A stretch of DNA of 64,000 nt from Castellaniella sp047971665 (GTDB lineage: Bacteria; Pseudomonadota; Gammaproteobacteria; Burkholderiales; Burkholderiaceae_B). Made by a program: the position numbers and the translations under genes. This document shows, piece after piece, positions 43,793 to 52,629 of the stretch. Within the stretch, counting starts at the first letter, position 1, and each line of letters opens with the position of its first letter. The stretch lies in the NCBI RefSeq assembly GCF_047971665.1, contig NZ_JBKEAA010000017.1:56620-120619 (forward strand), read 5' to 3'. The notes beneath the pieces were generated by a model. It had not been told where the DNA came from, searched no databases, and was given only the letters and a program-made list of their open reading frames with translations.

Positions 43793-44109
43793 ATGCGTGG
43801 TGTCCTCTGATCTGAGAAGGTGGGCGTCACACCGCCTTATGTTTAAGTTATACGTTATCATATGACATAGCGCATGACTCAACAACAAAAATTCGCCCGG
43901 CCTAGCGTATACCCTGATACAGAGGGAAAATAGAGGATGATTTCAGCAGGAACTTGCGAAATCCCCAGGATTTTCTTTCTTATACGACGACATATGTATC
44001 GATCGTCCCGCCGCCTGGACGAGCAGCCCGGCCGTCTGGACAGGCATGGGCCGGTGGCATGACGCAAGCAGCGCCGGCATCCCCTGCCGCCGCGCCCGCA
44101 GACGCCTCG
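43793..44109. other. Promoter region upstream of kdgD with operator motifs
   Basis: This 317-bp stretch is gene-free. It has two operator-like sequences, GTTATCATATGACATA (43854-43869) and CTTATACGACGACATAT (43979-43995). It follows the leftward FCD regulator gene. Short open frames here show no family resemblance. Confidence 0.6.
43979..43995 (+). promoter_or_regulatory. Shared GntR/FCD-type operator, kdgD promoter
   Basis: CTTATACGACGACATAT follows the A(G/C)TTATATGA(T/C)GACNTA pattern with one internal change (C for T). It is about 190 bp upstream of kdgD; a weaker second copy lies at 43854-43869. Confidence 0.55.
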
Positions 44110-44844
44110 TCAGGCTTCTTGCTCAGCGGCTTCCTGGGCGCGACGCAGCCGTTCCCGGCTATTGGTGAGGTGCGTGCGCATCGCGGCGCGCGCCGCATCC
44201 GGGTCCTTGCGCACGATGGCCTGGTAGATATTCTCGTGCTCGACATGAACACGATTCAGGTAGGCGGTCCGGTCGTCTTCCGCCAGGGCCGCCGAGTCGA
44301 TCCGCGTCCGCGGGATGATGGCCTTGCCCAACTGCTTGAGAATGTCGTGAAAGTAGCGGTTGCCGGTCGCCGCCGCCACCGCCAGATGGAAGGCCACGTC
44401 GGAGACCACCGCATTGCCGGTTTTTTTGCGGATATGGACGGCGAACTCGTCCAGAATGCCGCGCAGAAGCTCGATCTGCGCATCCGTGCGCCGCAAGGCG
44501 GCCAGCCCCGCCGCCTCGGTCTCGAGACTGATCCGCAATTCCAGGATCGCCAGGACATCCAGCATGGTCAGGATGTTTTCCGTGCGGATGCGCAATTGCT
44601 GTTCGTTGCGGGGTTCGAGCAAAAACGTCCCGATGCCATGCCGGGTCTCGACCAGACCCGCCGCCTGCAGGCGCGAGATCGCCTCGCGGATGACGGTACG
44701 GCTGACTCCGAAGGATTCCATCAGCGCGGACTCTGTCGGCAGTTTTTCGCCGACGTGGAATTCTCCGTGACGGATGCGTTCGGACAATGCAGCGACGACA
44801 TTCTGAGTGAGATTGCGCGAACGACGAACGGGGACGGAGGCCAT
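44110..44844 (-). CDS. GntR/FadR-type (FCD) regulator, candidate uronate/aldarate regulator
   Basis: A 244-residue regulator: GntR winged helix at about 10-75 (GEKLPTESALMESFGVSRTVIREAISRLQAAGLV) and an FCD domain at about 90-220 with metal-binding histidines in VAFHLAVAAATGN, EHENIYQAI and RTHL. It is the same type as E. coli ExuR, UxuR and DgoR. It is divergent from garD and upstream of kdgD, and operator motifs flank it on both sides. The inducer is unknown but is probably a uronate or aldarate. Confidence 0.92.
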   Translation of the reverse strand: MASVPVRRSRNLTQNVVAALSERIRHGEFHVGEKLPTESALMESFGVSRTVIREAISRLQAAGLVETRHGIGTFLLEPRNEQQLRIRTENILTMLDVLAILELRISLETEAAGLAALRRTDAQIELLRGILDEFAVHIRKKTGNAVVSDVAFHLAVAAATGNRYFHDILKQLGKAIIPRTRIDSAALAEDDRTAYLNRVHVEHENIYQAIVRKDPDAARAAMRTHLTNSRERLRRAQEAAEQEA

Positions 44845-44896
44845 AGAGGGAGCCTATGAATTCGGACGGTTCATGATACTGCATTCCGCGAGAGAT

Positions 44897-44913
44897 AACT
44901 TATATGACGACAT
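44897..44913 (+). promoter_or_regulatory. Shared GntR/FCD-type operator between regulator and garD
   Basis: AACTTATATGACGACAT, 53 bp upstream of the regulator start and 134 bp upstream of garD. It is suited to autoregulation. Confidence 0.6.
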
Positions 44914-45011
44914 CTTGTGAATCTTGCATTCAAATTAAAATTTAATGAATCACCACATAGGGCAACAGTTTAACGCTTGTTCTGCAAACAGGATTGTCAG
45001 CATAAATCCCT

Positions 45012-45030
45012 AGTTGTATGATGAGGTGAC
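45012..45030 (+). promoter_or_regulatory. Operator-like motif at the garD start
   Basis: AGTTGTATGATGAGGTGAC retains the GTATGATGA core but has GAGG in place of GAC. It lies 17 bp before the garD start, just upstream of the ribosome-binding AAGGAGA, where bound repressor would block transcription. Confidence 0.5.
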
Positions 45031-45046
45031 AACAAGGAGACTCCAG

Positions 45047-46603
45047 GTGCCAGCCACTCATCCTACGGTTCAGATCCCTCGCATGATCCGCATGCGCGCA
45101 GGGGACAATGTCGCCATCATCGCCAATGACCGGGGGCTGCCTGCCGGCGCCCGCATTGCCGATGGCCCGACCCTGCTTGAGAACATCCCCCAGGGCCACA
45201 AAGTCGCCCTGAGCGACATCCCCGAAGGAGGCTCCATCGTGCGCTATGGCGTGATCATCGGTCACGCCACCCGGGCCCTGCCCGCAGGCAGCTGGGTCTA
45301 CGAGGCCGTGATGCGCATGCCGCCCGCCCCGGCGCTTGACGACCTGCCCATCTGCACCGCCCCGGCGCCCGAGCTGGCGCCCCTGACCGGCTATACCTTT
45401 CAGGGATACCGCAACGCGGACGGCTCGGTGGGCACCCGCAACATCCTGGCCATCGCCATGACCGTGCAATGCGTGGCCGGCGTGACGGAATTCGCCCTGG
45501 AACGCATCCGCCGGGAACTGCTGCCCCGCTATCCGAACGTGGATGGCGTCGTGGCGCTGCGCCACGGTTACGGCTGCGGGGTGGCCATTGACGCGCCCGG
45601 CGCGTCGATCCCGGTCAAAACATTGCGGCACATTGCGCAGAATCCAAATTTCGGCGGTGAACTCATGCTGGTCAGCCTGGGCTGCGAAAAGCTGCAACCC
45701 GAGCGCATGATGCCCGAACGCTTCAAGGATCGCGGCGAAACGCACCCGGATCTGGTGCGGCTGCAGGACGAACAGCATGTCGGCTTCGGCAGCATGATCG
45801 ATGACATTCTGGCAATGGCCGAGACCCATCTGGAACGCCTCAATCACCGCCGCCGCGAAACCTGTCCGGCCGCCGATCTGGTGGTCGGCGTGCAGTGCGG
45901 CGGCAGCGACGCTTTTTCAGGCGCCACGGCCAACCCCGCCGTGGGTCATGCCACCGACCTGCTGGTGCGCGCGGGCGCCACCGTGATGTTCTCCGAGGTC
46001 ACCGAGGTGCGCGACGGCATCGACCAATTGACCTCGCGCGCCGCCTCGCCTGAAGTCGCCCAGGCGCTGATCGAGCAGATGGCCTGGTACGACGATTATT
46101 TGCAGCGCGGCCGGGCGGACCGCAGCGCCAACACGACGCCGGGAAACAAGCGCGGCGGCCTGTCGAACATCGTCGAAAAGGCGATGGGGTCCATCATCAA
46201 ATCCGGCAGCACCCCGATCCGCGGCGTCGTCCCGCCGGGCGAACGGGCGCAGGACAAAGGCCTGCTGTACGCCGCCACGCCGGCCAGCGACTTCATCTGC
46301 GGCACCCTGCAACTGGCGGCCGGCATGAATGTGCATATTTTCACCACCGGCCGGGGCACCCCCTACGGCCTGGCCGAGGCCCCTGTGATCAAGGTCGCGA
46401 CACGCTCCGATCTGGCGCGCCGCTGGCATGATCTGATGGACATCGATGCCGGCCGGATCGCCAGCGGCGAGGCCAGCATCGAGGAGGTCGGCCAGGCGCT
46501 GTTCGAACGCATTCTGGAGGTCGCCAGCGGCCGCAAGACCTGGGCAGAGCACTGGGGCGTGACCAACGATCTGGTCCTGTTCAATCCAGGCCCGGTGACC
46601 TGA
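45047..46603 (+). CDS. garD: Galactarate dehydratase (GarD/UxaA family)
   Basis: Dehydrates galactarate to 5-keto-4-deoxy-D-glucarate, the KdgD substrate; 518 residues versus 523 in E. coli. An N-terminal SAF-like domain (MIRMRAGDNVAIIANDRGLPAG) is followed by the catalytic UxaA domain with GYRNADGSVGTRNILAI, LRHGYGCGVA, GVQCGGSDAFSGATANPAVG and TTGRGTPYGLAEAPVIKVATR. The GTG at 45047 follows AAGGAGA. Iron-dependent activity is known in the family. Confidence 0.94.
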   Translation: MPATHPTVQIPRMIRMRAGDNVAIIANDRGLPAGARIADGPTLLENIPQGHKVALSDIPEGGSIVRYGVIIGHATRALPAGSWVYEAVMRMPPAPALDDLPICTAPAPELAPLTGYTFQGYRNADGSVGTRNILAIAMTVQCVAGVTEFALERIRRELLPRYPNVDGVVALRHGYGCGVAIDAPGASIPVKTLRHIAQNPNFGGELMLVSLGCEKLQPERMMPERFKDRGETHPDLVRLQDEQHVGFGSMIDDILAMAETHLERLNHRRRETCPAADLVVGVQCGGSDAFSGATANPAVGHATDLLVRAGATVMFSEVTEVRDGIDQLTSRAASPEVAQALIEQMAWYDDYLQRGRADRSANTTPGNKRGGLSNIVEKAMGSIIKSGSTPIRGVVPPGERAQDKGLLYAATPASDFICGTLQLAAGMNVHIFTTGRGTPYGLAEAPVIKVATRSDLARRWHDLMDIDAGRIASGEASIEEVGQALFERILEVASGRKTWAEHWGVTNDLVLFNPGPVT

Positions 46604-46618
46604 ACCGCCCCGGCCTGG

Positions 46619-46638
46619 GCCGCGCTCAGAAGCGCGGC
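46619..46638. terminator. Bidirectional hairpin between garD and the convergent dehydratase
   Basis: GCCGCGCT/AGCGCGGC, a perfect 8-bp stem with a CAGA loop spanning the stop of the minus-strand gene. There is no T run, so strength is uncertain. Confidence 0.45.
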
Positions 46639-47900
46639 GCCTTGCCACTCCAGCCAGGCCGGTACTTGCGCATCTGCGCCGCATCGTCCCGCGACCGGAT
46701 CCCGCAGGACAGGTACTGCTCGTGCAGCCGGGCCAGCGCCGCCTGATCGATCTCCAGTCCCAGCCCCGGTTCATGGCCGAGCACGACGGCGCCGTCCCGG
46801 AACCGCAGATGCCCCCCGGCCACGACCTCCTCATCGGGATCCAGCCAGGGATAGTGCGTATCGCAGGCGTAGCTCAGGGTCGGCACACTGCCCGCCACAT
46901 GCGCCATGGCCATCAGGCTGATGCCCAGATGCGAATTGGAATGCATGGACAGTCCCATGCCGAATACTTCGCACATGCGCGCCAGCAGCTGCGTGTCCCG
47001 CAATCCGCCCCAGTAGTGGTGATCCGACAGGATGATCTGACAGCCGTTGACGGCGACATTCTCGCGAAACTGCGCCATGTCCGTCACCACCATATTGGTG
47101 GCCAGAGGCAGGCCGGTCGCCTGATGCAGCGCAGCCATGTCCGACAGCGTGGGGCACGGATCCTCATAGTATTCAAGCAGACCGTCCAGCCGCTTGCCCA
47201 TTTCGATCGCCGTGGCCAGCGACCAGTTGCCATTGGGGTCGATGCGCAGCGGCATGCCCGGGAACCGGGCGGCCAGCGCCTGAACGCAGGCCACCTCCTG
47301 CTCGGGCTCCAGCACCCCGCCCTTGAACTTGATGCTCTGAAACCCGTATTGATCGATCATGGTCTCGGCCTGCGCCACCAGCTGCCCGGGCGTCAGAGCC
47401 TCGCCCCAGGCGTCGTCGGGATAGACGGGATCGATATGGCGGGCGTACTTGAAAAACAGATAGGCGCTGAAAGGCACCGCGTCACGCGCGCGACCGCCCA
47501 GCAGATCGACCAGCGGCGCGCCCAGATGACGCGCCTGCATGTCCAGCAAGGCGACCTCCAGTGCGGAATACAGTTTCTGGACATTCTTGGCCGGGTCCGT
47601 CCCCGGGGCAAGCCGGTAGGCCGTATTGGCGCTGACCTGCGTCCGGGTGACGACATCCTGGACGCGCCGGCGCAGGCCATTCAGGTCGAAGGGGTCCAGA
47701 CCGATCAGGCTCGGCTGCAAGGCCTGCAACAGCTCAATGATGGGGGCGTCGCCATAGGTTTCCCCCAGGCCGATCCGGCCCGTGTCGCTTTCCAGTTCGA
47801 TGATGGTGCGCAGCGCATAGGGCTCATGGATGCCGGCCGCATTCAGCAGCGGAGGGTCCTTGAATGCGATGGGGGTGATCTTGACGGTCTTGAGTTTCAT
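46626..47900 (-). CDS. Glucarate dehydratase-like enolase-superfamily enzyme
   Basis: A 424-residue member of the glucarate dehydratase branch. The visible active-site set is FKFKGG (KxK, second strand), RIDPNGNWS, YYEDPCP, ATNMVVTD and ILSDHHYWGG with the catalytic histidine, the pattern of GlucD and its relatives. A canonical gudD begins at 63755, so this may be the paralogue acting on another aldarate or a GlucD-related protein. It has its own promoter with a palindromic TGTTGTCATACAACA operator 26 bp upstream. Confidence 0.88.
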   Translation of the reverse strand: MKLKTVKITPIAFKDPPLLNAAGIHEPYALRTIIELESDTGRIGLGETYGDAPIIELLQALQPSLIGLDPFDLNGLRRRVQDVVTRTQVSANTAYRLAPGTDPAKNVQKLYSALEVALLDMQARHLGAPLVDLLGGRARDAVPFSAYLFFKYARHIDPVYPDDAWGEALTPGQLVAQAETMIDQYGFQSIKFKGGVLEPEQEVACVQALAARFPGMPLRIDPNGNWSLATAIEMGKRLDGLLEYYEDPCPTLSDMAALHQATGLPLATNMVVTDMAQFRENVAVNGCQIILSDHHYWGGLRDTQLLARMCEVFGMGLSMHSNSHLGISLMAMAHVAGSVPTLSYACDTHYPWLDPDEEVVAGGHLRFRDGAVVLGHEPGLGLEIDQAALARLHEQYLSCGIRSRDDAAQMRKYRPGWSGKAPRF

Positions 47901-47925
47901 GAGAAGCCTTGCAGAAGGGGTATTC

Positions 47926-47940
47926 TGTTGTCATACAACA
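47926..47940. promoter_or_regulatory. Palindromic operator TGTTGTCATACAACA
   Basis: A perfect palindrome with 6-bp arms around CAT, 26 bp upstream of the leftward dehydratase start. The GTCATACAACA part recurs at 56830-56840. This size and symmetry fit FCD-family operators. Confidence 0.65.
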
Positions 47941-47975
47941 AGATCACTGTAGTGATTCGAGAATATTCTCATCTA

Positions 47976-48127
47976 CTAGGGAATATACCTAATCCCATCG
48001 GCGAATAAGTTTTTTCTCTTATAAATCATGATGTTACAATCTGATTTATATGGATTTCAACCCGAAGATCCCCATCGTCAGCACAAAAATCTTGCTTCGA
48101 TGAATCATGTACTTATATGATGACTTA
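47976..48127. promoter_or_regulatory. CTAGG box and downstream operator, first promoter copy
   Basis: CTAGGGAATATACCTA at 47976-47991 and TTATATGATGACTTA at 48113-48127, separated by 137 bp start to start. The same two blocks in the same order and spacing occur upstream of the ABC operon at 56874 and 57011. The region lies between divergent dehydratase genes and otherwise has no gene. Confidence 0.7.
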
Positions 48128-48197
48128 CAAGCGGTCAAGCAGAAAGGCCTGGATGCCTCCACGTCCAATCCTCACGCGCGCCCCATCAGAGACACAC

Positions 48198-49421
48198 ATG
48201 AACGCCATTGAACCCTCTCAGGAGCAGGCACAGCCCGATACGCCATCGGACGCCCCGACACCGTCGATCCTCCCGCATGCCGGCGCGGCATGGACCCCCG
48301 CGCATCGGGATGCCATCCGGAACGCCGAGGTTTCGCTCATCCGCCTGCCCCTGACCGTCCCCATCAGCGACGCCAAGGTATTGACCGGCCGGCAAAAACC
48401 GCTGACAGAGGTCATGCTGGTCTTTGTCCGGCTGCAGACGCAGACCGGACACGAGGGCCTTGGATTCGCCTACACCCTGCGCACGGGCGGCGCCGCGCTG
48501 TATGAGCTGGCCCGGGAAATCGCCCCGCTGCTGATCGGCGAGGAGGCCGATGACATCGCGGGACTCTGGGACAAGCTGTCCTGGGCGCTGGCCTCGATCG
48601 GACAAAGCGGGCTGGTCATGCACGCAATCGCCCCGTTCGACATCGCCCTCTGGGACATCCGCGCCCGGCGAGCCGGACTGCCGCTCTCCAGACTGCTGGG
48701 TGCGCGCCGCGATTCCATCCGCGTCTACAACACCTCGGGGGGCTATCTGTCGACACCGCTGGACCAGGTGCTGGACAACATCGATGCCTCATTGGCATTC
48801 GGCATCGGCGGCATCAAGATCAAGGTGGGCCAGCCCGATCTGGACCAGGATCTGAAACGGCTGCACGCGGTCAAGAAAAAACTGGGCGACGCCGTTCCCC
48901 TCATGGTGGATGTCAATCAGCAATGGGATCTGGCCGCAGCGCGCCGGGCGGGCGAACGCATGGCGCCGCTGGACCTGACCTGGATCGAAGAGCCGCTGAA
49001 TACCTATGACTACGCCGGCTACGCCGAACTGTCCACCATGACCGAGGCGCCCCTCTCGACCGGAGAGATGCTCGCCAGCCAGCGCGAGCACGAAATCCTG
49101 CTGGACCGCTGCCCGATCCGCATCCTGCAGCCCGATGCACCCCGCATCGGCGGCATCACCCCTTTTCTCAAGGTGATGGATCGCGCCGCGCGGCAGCACA
49201 TCGGCCTGGCACCGCACTTCGTCATGGAAATCCACGTCCATCTGGCGGCCGCCTACCCCGAGGAACCCTGGATCGAGCACTTCGACTGGCTCAGCCCGCT
49301 GTTCAACGAAGCCTCCCGGATCGAGCATGGCCGGATCACCGTCCCCGACCTGCCGGGCCTGGGCCTGAGCCTGAGCGAACAGGCGCGCCGCTGGACCCAG
49401 GCCCGGGCGCACTGCCCCTGA
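48198..49421 (+). CDS. L-talarate/galactarate dehydratase-like enolase-superfamily enzyme
   Basis: A 407-residue mandelate-racemase-group enzyme. Active-site set: IKIKVG (KxK), VDVNQQWD, WIEEPLN, STGEML, and LAPHFVMEIH with the catalytic histidine, matching the TalrD/GalrD type. An unusual Ala/Pro-rich N-terminal extension of about 40 residues precedes the domain (starts near AEVSLIRLPL). ATG 48198 is used. It is followed by the tripartite tricarboxylate transporter genes, which probably import its substrate. Confidence 0.85.
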   Translation: MNAIEPSQEQAQPDTPSDAPTPSILPHAGAAWTPAHRDAIRNAEVSLIRLPLTVPISDAKVLTGRQKPLTEVMLVFVRLQTQTGHEGLGFAYTLRTGGAALYELAREIAPLLIGEEADDIAGLWDKLSWALASIGQSGLVMHAIAPFDIALWDIRARRAGLPLSRLLGARRDSIRVYNTSGGYLSTPLDQVLDNIDASLAFGIGGIKIKVGQPDLDQDLKRLHAVKKKLGDAVPLMVDVNQQWDLAAARRAGERMAPLDLTWIEEPLNTYDYAGYAELSTMTEAPLSTGEMLASQREHEILLDRCPIRILQPDAPRIGGITPFLKVMDRAARQHIGLAPHFVMEIHVHLAAAYPEEPWIEHFDWLSPLFNEASRIEHGRITVPDLPGLGLSLSEQARRWTQARAHCP

Positions 49422-49538
49422 AACATCGCCCGCCCCCGCACGGCCCGCCCCTGGGACGCACAGGGTCCCCGAGGCGGCCGCGGGACCACCGCCTTTCCCC
49501 GGATGACACCCCGATAAACCACAGAGGAGCACGACACC

Positions 49539-50516
49539 ATGAAGCCATCCTTCCGCACCTTGACCGCCACCTCACTGGTGGTCGCCCTGACCACCCTCAT
49601 GCCGCTGGCCGCCCGGGCCGCCGATGCCTGGCCCAACAAACCCATCCAGGTCGTCGTGCCCGCCGGCGCCGGAGGCGATACCGATTTCAACGCCCGGACC
49701 ATGGCCCGCTATTTCGAAAAGCTGACCGGCACCACCATGATCGTCACCAACATCAACGGCGGCAGCGGCACAATGGGCATGAACAAGGTGGAAAACGCGG
49801 CGCCCGACGGCAATACGCTGATGTTCGGTCATATCGGCATGCTGATCGTCAACGAGGTCTCAGGTCTCACCAAACACAAGTTCGACGACAAGCTGACGAT
49901 CGCCTGCATTCCCGCCGTCGACAAGAGCGTCGTCCTGGTCGCCAGCAAGGACTCCGGCCTGAAATCCGTCAGTGACGTCATCGCGAAAGCCAAGGAGGGC
50001 CCTGGCGCCGTCATCTACGGCACGGAATTCGGCGGCTTCTCGCACCTGCAGGGACTGATATTTCAGAAGGTCGCCGGGATCCAGATGAAGTTCGTCGATG
50101 TGGGGTCTGTATCGGACAAAATTCCAGCGCTGTTGAGCGGTCGCATCTCGCTGGCCTCGATCTCCTACGGCGCGGTGCAGGACTACCAGAAGACCGGCGA
50201 CATGGCGATGGTGGCCCAGTACAGCAGCACACCCAACCCTCTGCTCGGCGACATCAAGACTTTCGATGAACAGGGCAGCAAGCTGGACATGACCAAGCCG
50301 TACGTGATTGCCTTTCCCAAGGGCACGAGCCCCGAGATCGTCAAGAAAATGTCCGACATCATGGAAAAAATCTCCCAGGATCCGGGCTATGCCAAGGCCT
50401 TGAAAGACGGGTTCAAACAACCGGTCACGTTCTACCCGACCGAGCAGGCCGTGCAGAAACTCAACGCCATCCGCGACGACCTGATGCAGTACAAGGATCT
50501 CCTGAAGAAGCGCTGA
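49539..50516 (+). CDS. Tripartite tricarboxylate transporter receptor (Bug/TctC family)
   Basis: Periplasmic Bug-family receptor, 325 residues. Signal peptide TATSLVVALTTLMPLAARAA; mature start WPNKPIQVVVPAGAGGDTDFNARTMARYF is diagnostic. AGAGG provides the ribosome site. It leads a tctC-tctB-tctA set. A carboxylated sugar acid is a likely ligand by context; Bug proteins bind varied carboxylates. Confidence 0.95.
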   Translation: MKPSFRTLTATSLVVALTTLMPLAARAADAWPNKPIQVVVPAGAGGDTDFNARTMARYFEKLTGTTMIVTNINGGSGTMGMNKVENAAPDGNTLMFGHIGMLIVNEVSGLTKHKFDDKLTIACIPAVDKSVVLVASKDSGLKSVSDVIAKAKEGPGAVIYGTEFGGFSHLQGLIFQKVAGIQMKFVDVGSVSDKIPALLSGRISLASISYGAVQDYQKTGDMAMVAQYSSTPNPLLGDIKTFDEQGSKLDMTKPYVIAFPKGTSPEIVKKMSDIMEKISQDPGYAKALKDGFKQPVTFYPTEQAVQKLNAIRDDLMQYKDLLKKR

Positions 50517-50534
50517 GCCGGTTGAGCATCACGG

Positions 50535-50556
50535 GGGGCCGGCCGCGGCCGGCCCC
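50535..50556. repeat. 22-bp GC palindrome between tctC and tctB
   Basis: GGGGCCGGCCG followed by its exact reverse complement. As a hairpin after the receptor gene and before the membrane genes it may hold the receptor at higher expression than TctBA. No T run follows directly. Confidence 0.6.
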
Positions 50557-50586
50557 ATCCATTCAAGCATTTTTGGACCTCCTGCC

Positions 50587-51078
50587 ATGGACAGAATCAA
50601 GAAACGCGAACTGGTCGTCGGCTTCATCATGCTGGCATCCGGTCTGGGATACATGCTGTTGTCCAGTCAGATAGAGCACATCCAGAACCAGTATGGTTTT
50701 GTGGACGCCAGTTTCATTCCCTATGTGCTGAGCACGCTGATGATCCTGCTGGGCATCCTGCAACTGCTGGCGGTACGCAAGCTCGACACCCGAGAAGCGA
50801 TCGAGTCCGCCGAGTCCGCCGAGACCCGGACCGACTACTTGACGGTCTTCAAGACCATCGGCCTGATCGTCGCCTACATCGCCCTGCTGGAACCGGTCGG
50901 TTTTCTCCTGATGACCATCGCCTATCTGGTGATCCAGTTCATCGTCCTGACCCCATCGGACAAAAAGCCCGGCATCCCCGGGTACGTGCTGATCGCCGTC
51001 CTCACGACCGTGGTCATTTACGCATTGTTCCGCTACGCCTTCGACATGGTTCTGCCGGTCGGCGTGCTCGGACTCTAG
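50587..51078 (+). CDS. Tripartite tricarboxylate transporter small subunit TctB
   Basis: A 163-residue protein with four hydrophobic segments in the TctB pattern (ELVVGFIMLASGLGYMLLSS; LRYAF-like end FRYAFDMVLPVGVLGL). GGACCTCCTGCC lies before the start. It is 12 bp upstream of tctA. Confidence 0.92.
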   Translation: MDRIKKRELVVGFIMLASGLGYMLLSSQIEHIQNQYGFVDASFIPYVLSTLMILLGILQLLAVRKLDTREAIESAESAETRTDYLTVFKTIGLIVAYIALLEPVGFLLMTIAYLVIQFIVLTPSDKKPGIPGYVLIAVLTTVVIYALFRYAFDMVLPVGVLGL

Positions 51079-51089
51079 GAGAGACGCTC

Positions 51090-52583
51090 ATGTTATCCCT
51101 GTTAGAACAAGGCATCGAAGCTGTCTTCACATTCCAGGTGTTCGGCCTGGTGCTGTTCGGCACCATCGTCGGCATCATTTTCGGCGCCATTCCGGGCCTG
51201 ACTTCGACCATGGCGGTCGCCCTCTTCCTGCCGATCACCTATACCCTGGCTCCGGGCGCCGGCATCTCGCTGCTGGTCGCGCTGTTCGTCGGCGGCACGT
51301 CGGGGGGGCTGATTTCAGCCATTCTGCTCAAGATCCCGGGGACCCCCTCATCAATCGCAACGACCTTCGACGGCGGCCCCATGATGGCCAAGGGAGAGGC
51401 GGTCAAGGCGCTGGGCGCGGGGATCGTCTTCTCGTTCATCGGCACGATGCTCAGTATCGCCGCCCTGATCTTCATCGCGCCGACCCTGGCCAAGGTCGCG
51501 CTGCGGTTCGGACCGCACGAGTACTTCGCGATCGCCGTGTTTTCCCTGACCCTGATTGCCACCCTGGCCAGCGGCTCGATGATCAAGGGCATTTTCTCCG
51601 GCGTGGTGGGCTTCGGCTTTGCCACCGTCGGGATTGCCCCGGTCGATGCCATTCCCCGGTTCACCTTCGACTATGCCGATCTGAACGGCGGCTTCCAGAT
51701 CCTGACCGTGCTGATCGGCCTGTTCGCCATCTCGGAGATCATCAATGTCGCCGAGACCGTCAAGCACGAGCAGAAGGCGACCATCGGCACGATCAGCATG
51801 AAAAACGTCCGCGGATTCGGTTTTTCCATGCAGGAGTTCTTCGGTCAGGGCTGGAACTGCATCCGTTCGGCCATCATCGGCACCGGCATCGGCATCCTGC
51901 CCGGCATCGGCGGCGGCACATCGAACATCGTCTCGTACATCGTCGCCAAGAACCGTTCCAAGCATCCAGAAAAATTCGGCACGGGCATTCTGGACGGCGT
52001 CGTCGCCTCTGAAACCGCCAACAACGCCTCGATCGGCGGCGCCATGGTGCCGCTGCTGACGCTGGGCATCCCGGGCGACGCCGTCACGGCGGTGATGCTG
52101 GGCGGGTTCATGATCCAGGGGATCCAGCCCGGGCCCCTGCTGTTCGTGTCCCAGGGGGCGCTGGTCTATACGATTTTCGTCGCCCTGGTGCTGTCGACCA
52201 TCATGATGCTGGTCTGCGAGTTCTATGGTCTGCGGATCTTCATCAAGCTGCTCGCCATCCCGAAGCACATCCTGCTGCCGATCATCCTGGTGCTCTGCGT
52301 GGTGGGCGCCTTCGGCCTGGACAGCAGCCTGTTCGACGTCTGGACCATCCTGCTGTTCGGCCTCATCGGCTATGGCTTCATCAAGGTCGGCATCAGCCTG
52401 CCGCCCTTCATCATCGGCTTCATCCTGGGCCCGATGGCGGAAACCAATCTGCGGCGGGGCTTGCAGCTTTCGGACGGGAGTTTCAGCGGCTTTCTGACCT
52501 CTCCCCTCTCGGCGAGCTTCCTGGCGCTCTCGGTCGCATCGATTCTCTGGAGCCTGTATCAGCAATACAGAAAACCGCGTTGA
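51090..52583 (+). CDS. Tripartite tricarboxylate transporter large subunit TctA
   Basis: A 497-residue, about 12-TM channel subunit. The signature GTIVGIIFGAIPGLTSTMAVALFLP near residue 20 and GIGILPGIGGGTSNIVSYIVAKN near residue 265 are the two conserved TctA loops. It is the last gene of the set and convergent with the next enzyme gene. Confidence 0.96.
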   Translation: MLSLLEQGIEAVFTFQVFGLVLFGTIVGIIFGAIPGLTSTMAVALFLPITYTLAPGAGISLLVALFVGGTSGGLISAILLKIPGTPSSIATTFDGGPMMAKGEAVKALGAGIVFSFIGTMLSIAALIFIAPTLAKVALRFGPHEYFAIAVFSLTLIATLASGSMIKGIFSGVVGFGFATVGIAPVDAIPRFTFDYADLNGGFQILTVLIGLFAISEIINVAETVKHEQKATIGTISMKNVRGFGFSMQEFFGQGWNCIRSAIIGTGIGILPGIGGGTSNIVSYIVAKNRSKHPEKFGTGILDGVVASETANNASIGGAMVPLLTLGIPGDAVTAVMLGGFMIQGIQPGPLLFVSQGALVYTIFVALVLSTIMMLVCEFYGLRIFIKLLAIPKHILLPIILVLCVVGAFGLDSSLFDVWTILLFGLIGYGFIKVGISLPPFIIGFILGPMAETNLRRGLQLSDGSFSGFLTSPLSASFLALSVASILWSLYQQYRKPR

Positions 52584-52588
52584 CGGCA

Positions 52589-52620
52589 GGCGGGATGCGA
52601 CCTGACGGCCGCATTCCGCC
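52589..52620. terminator. Hairpin between convergent genes
   Basis: GGCGGGATGCG (52589-52599) pairs with CGCATTCCGCC (52610-52620) with one G-U pair. It is positioned to separate tctA from the convergent enolase-superfamily gene. Confidence 0.45.
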
Positions 52621-52629
52621 GCGCGTGGA

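Noticed and set aside
47961..47970. GAATATTCTC as a further regulator site near the dehydratase promoter
   Set aside because: It is not present in the second copy of the promoter, so there is no support beyond a short AT-rich palindrome.
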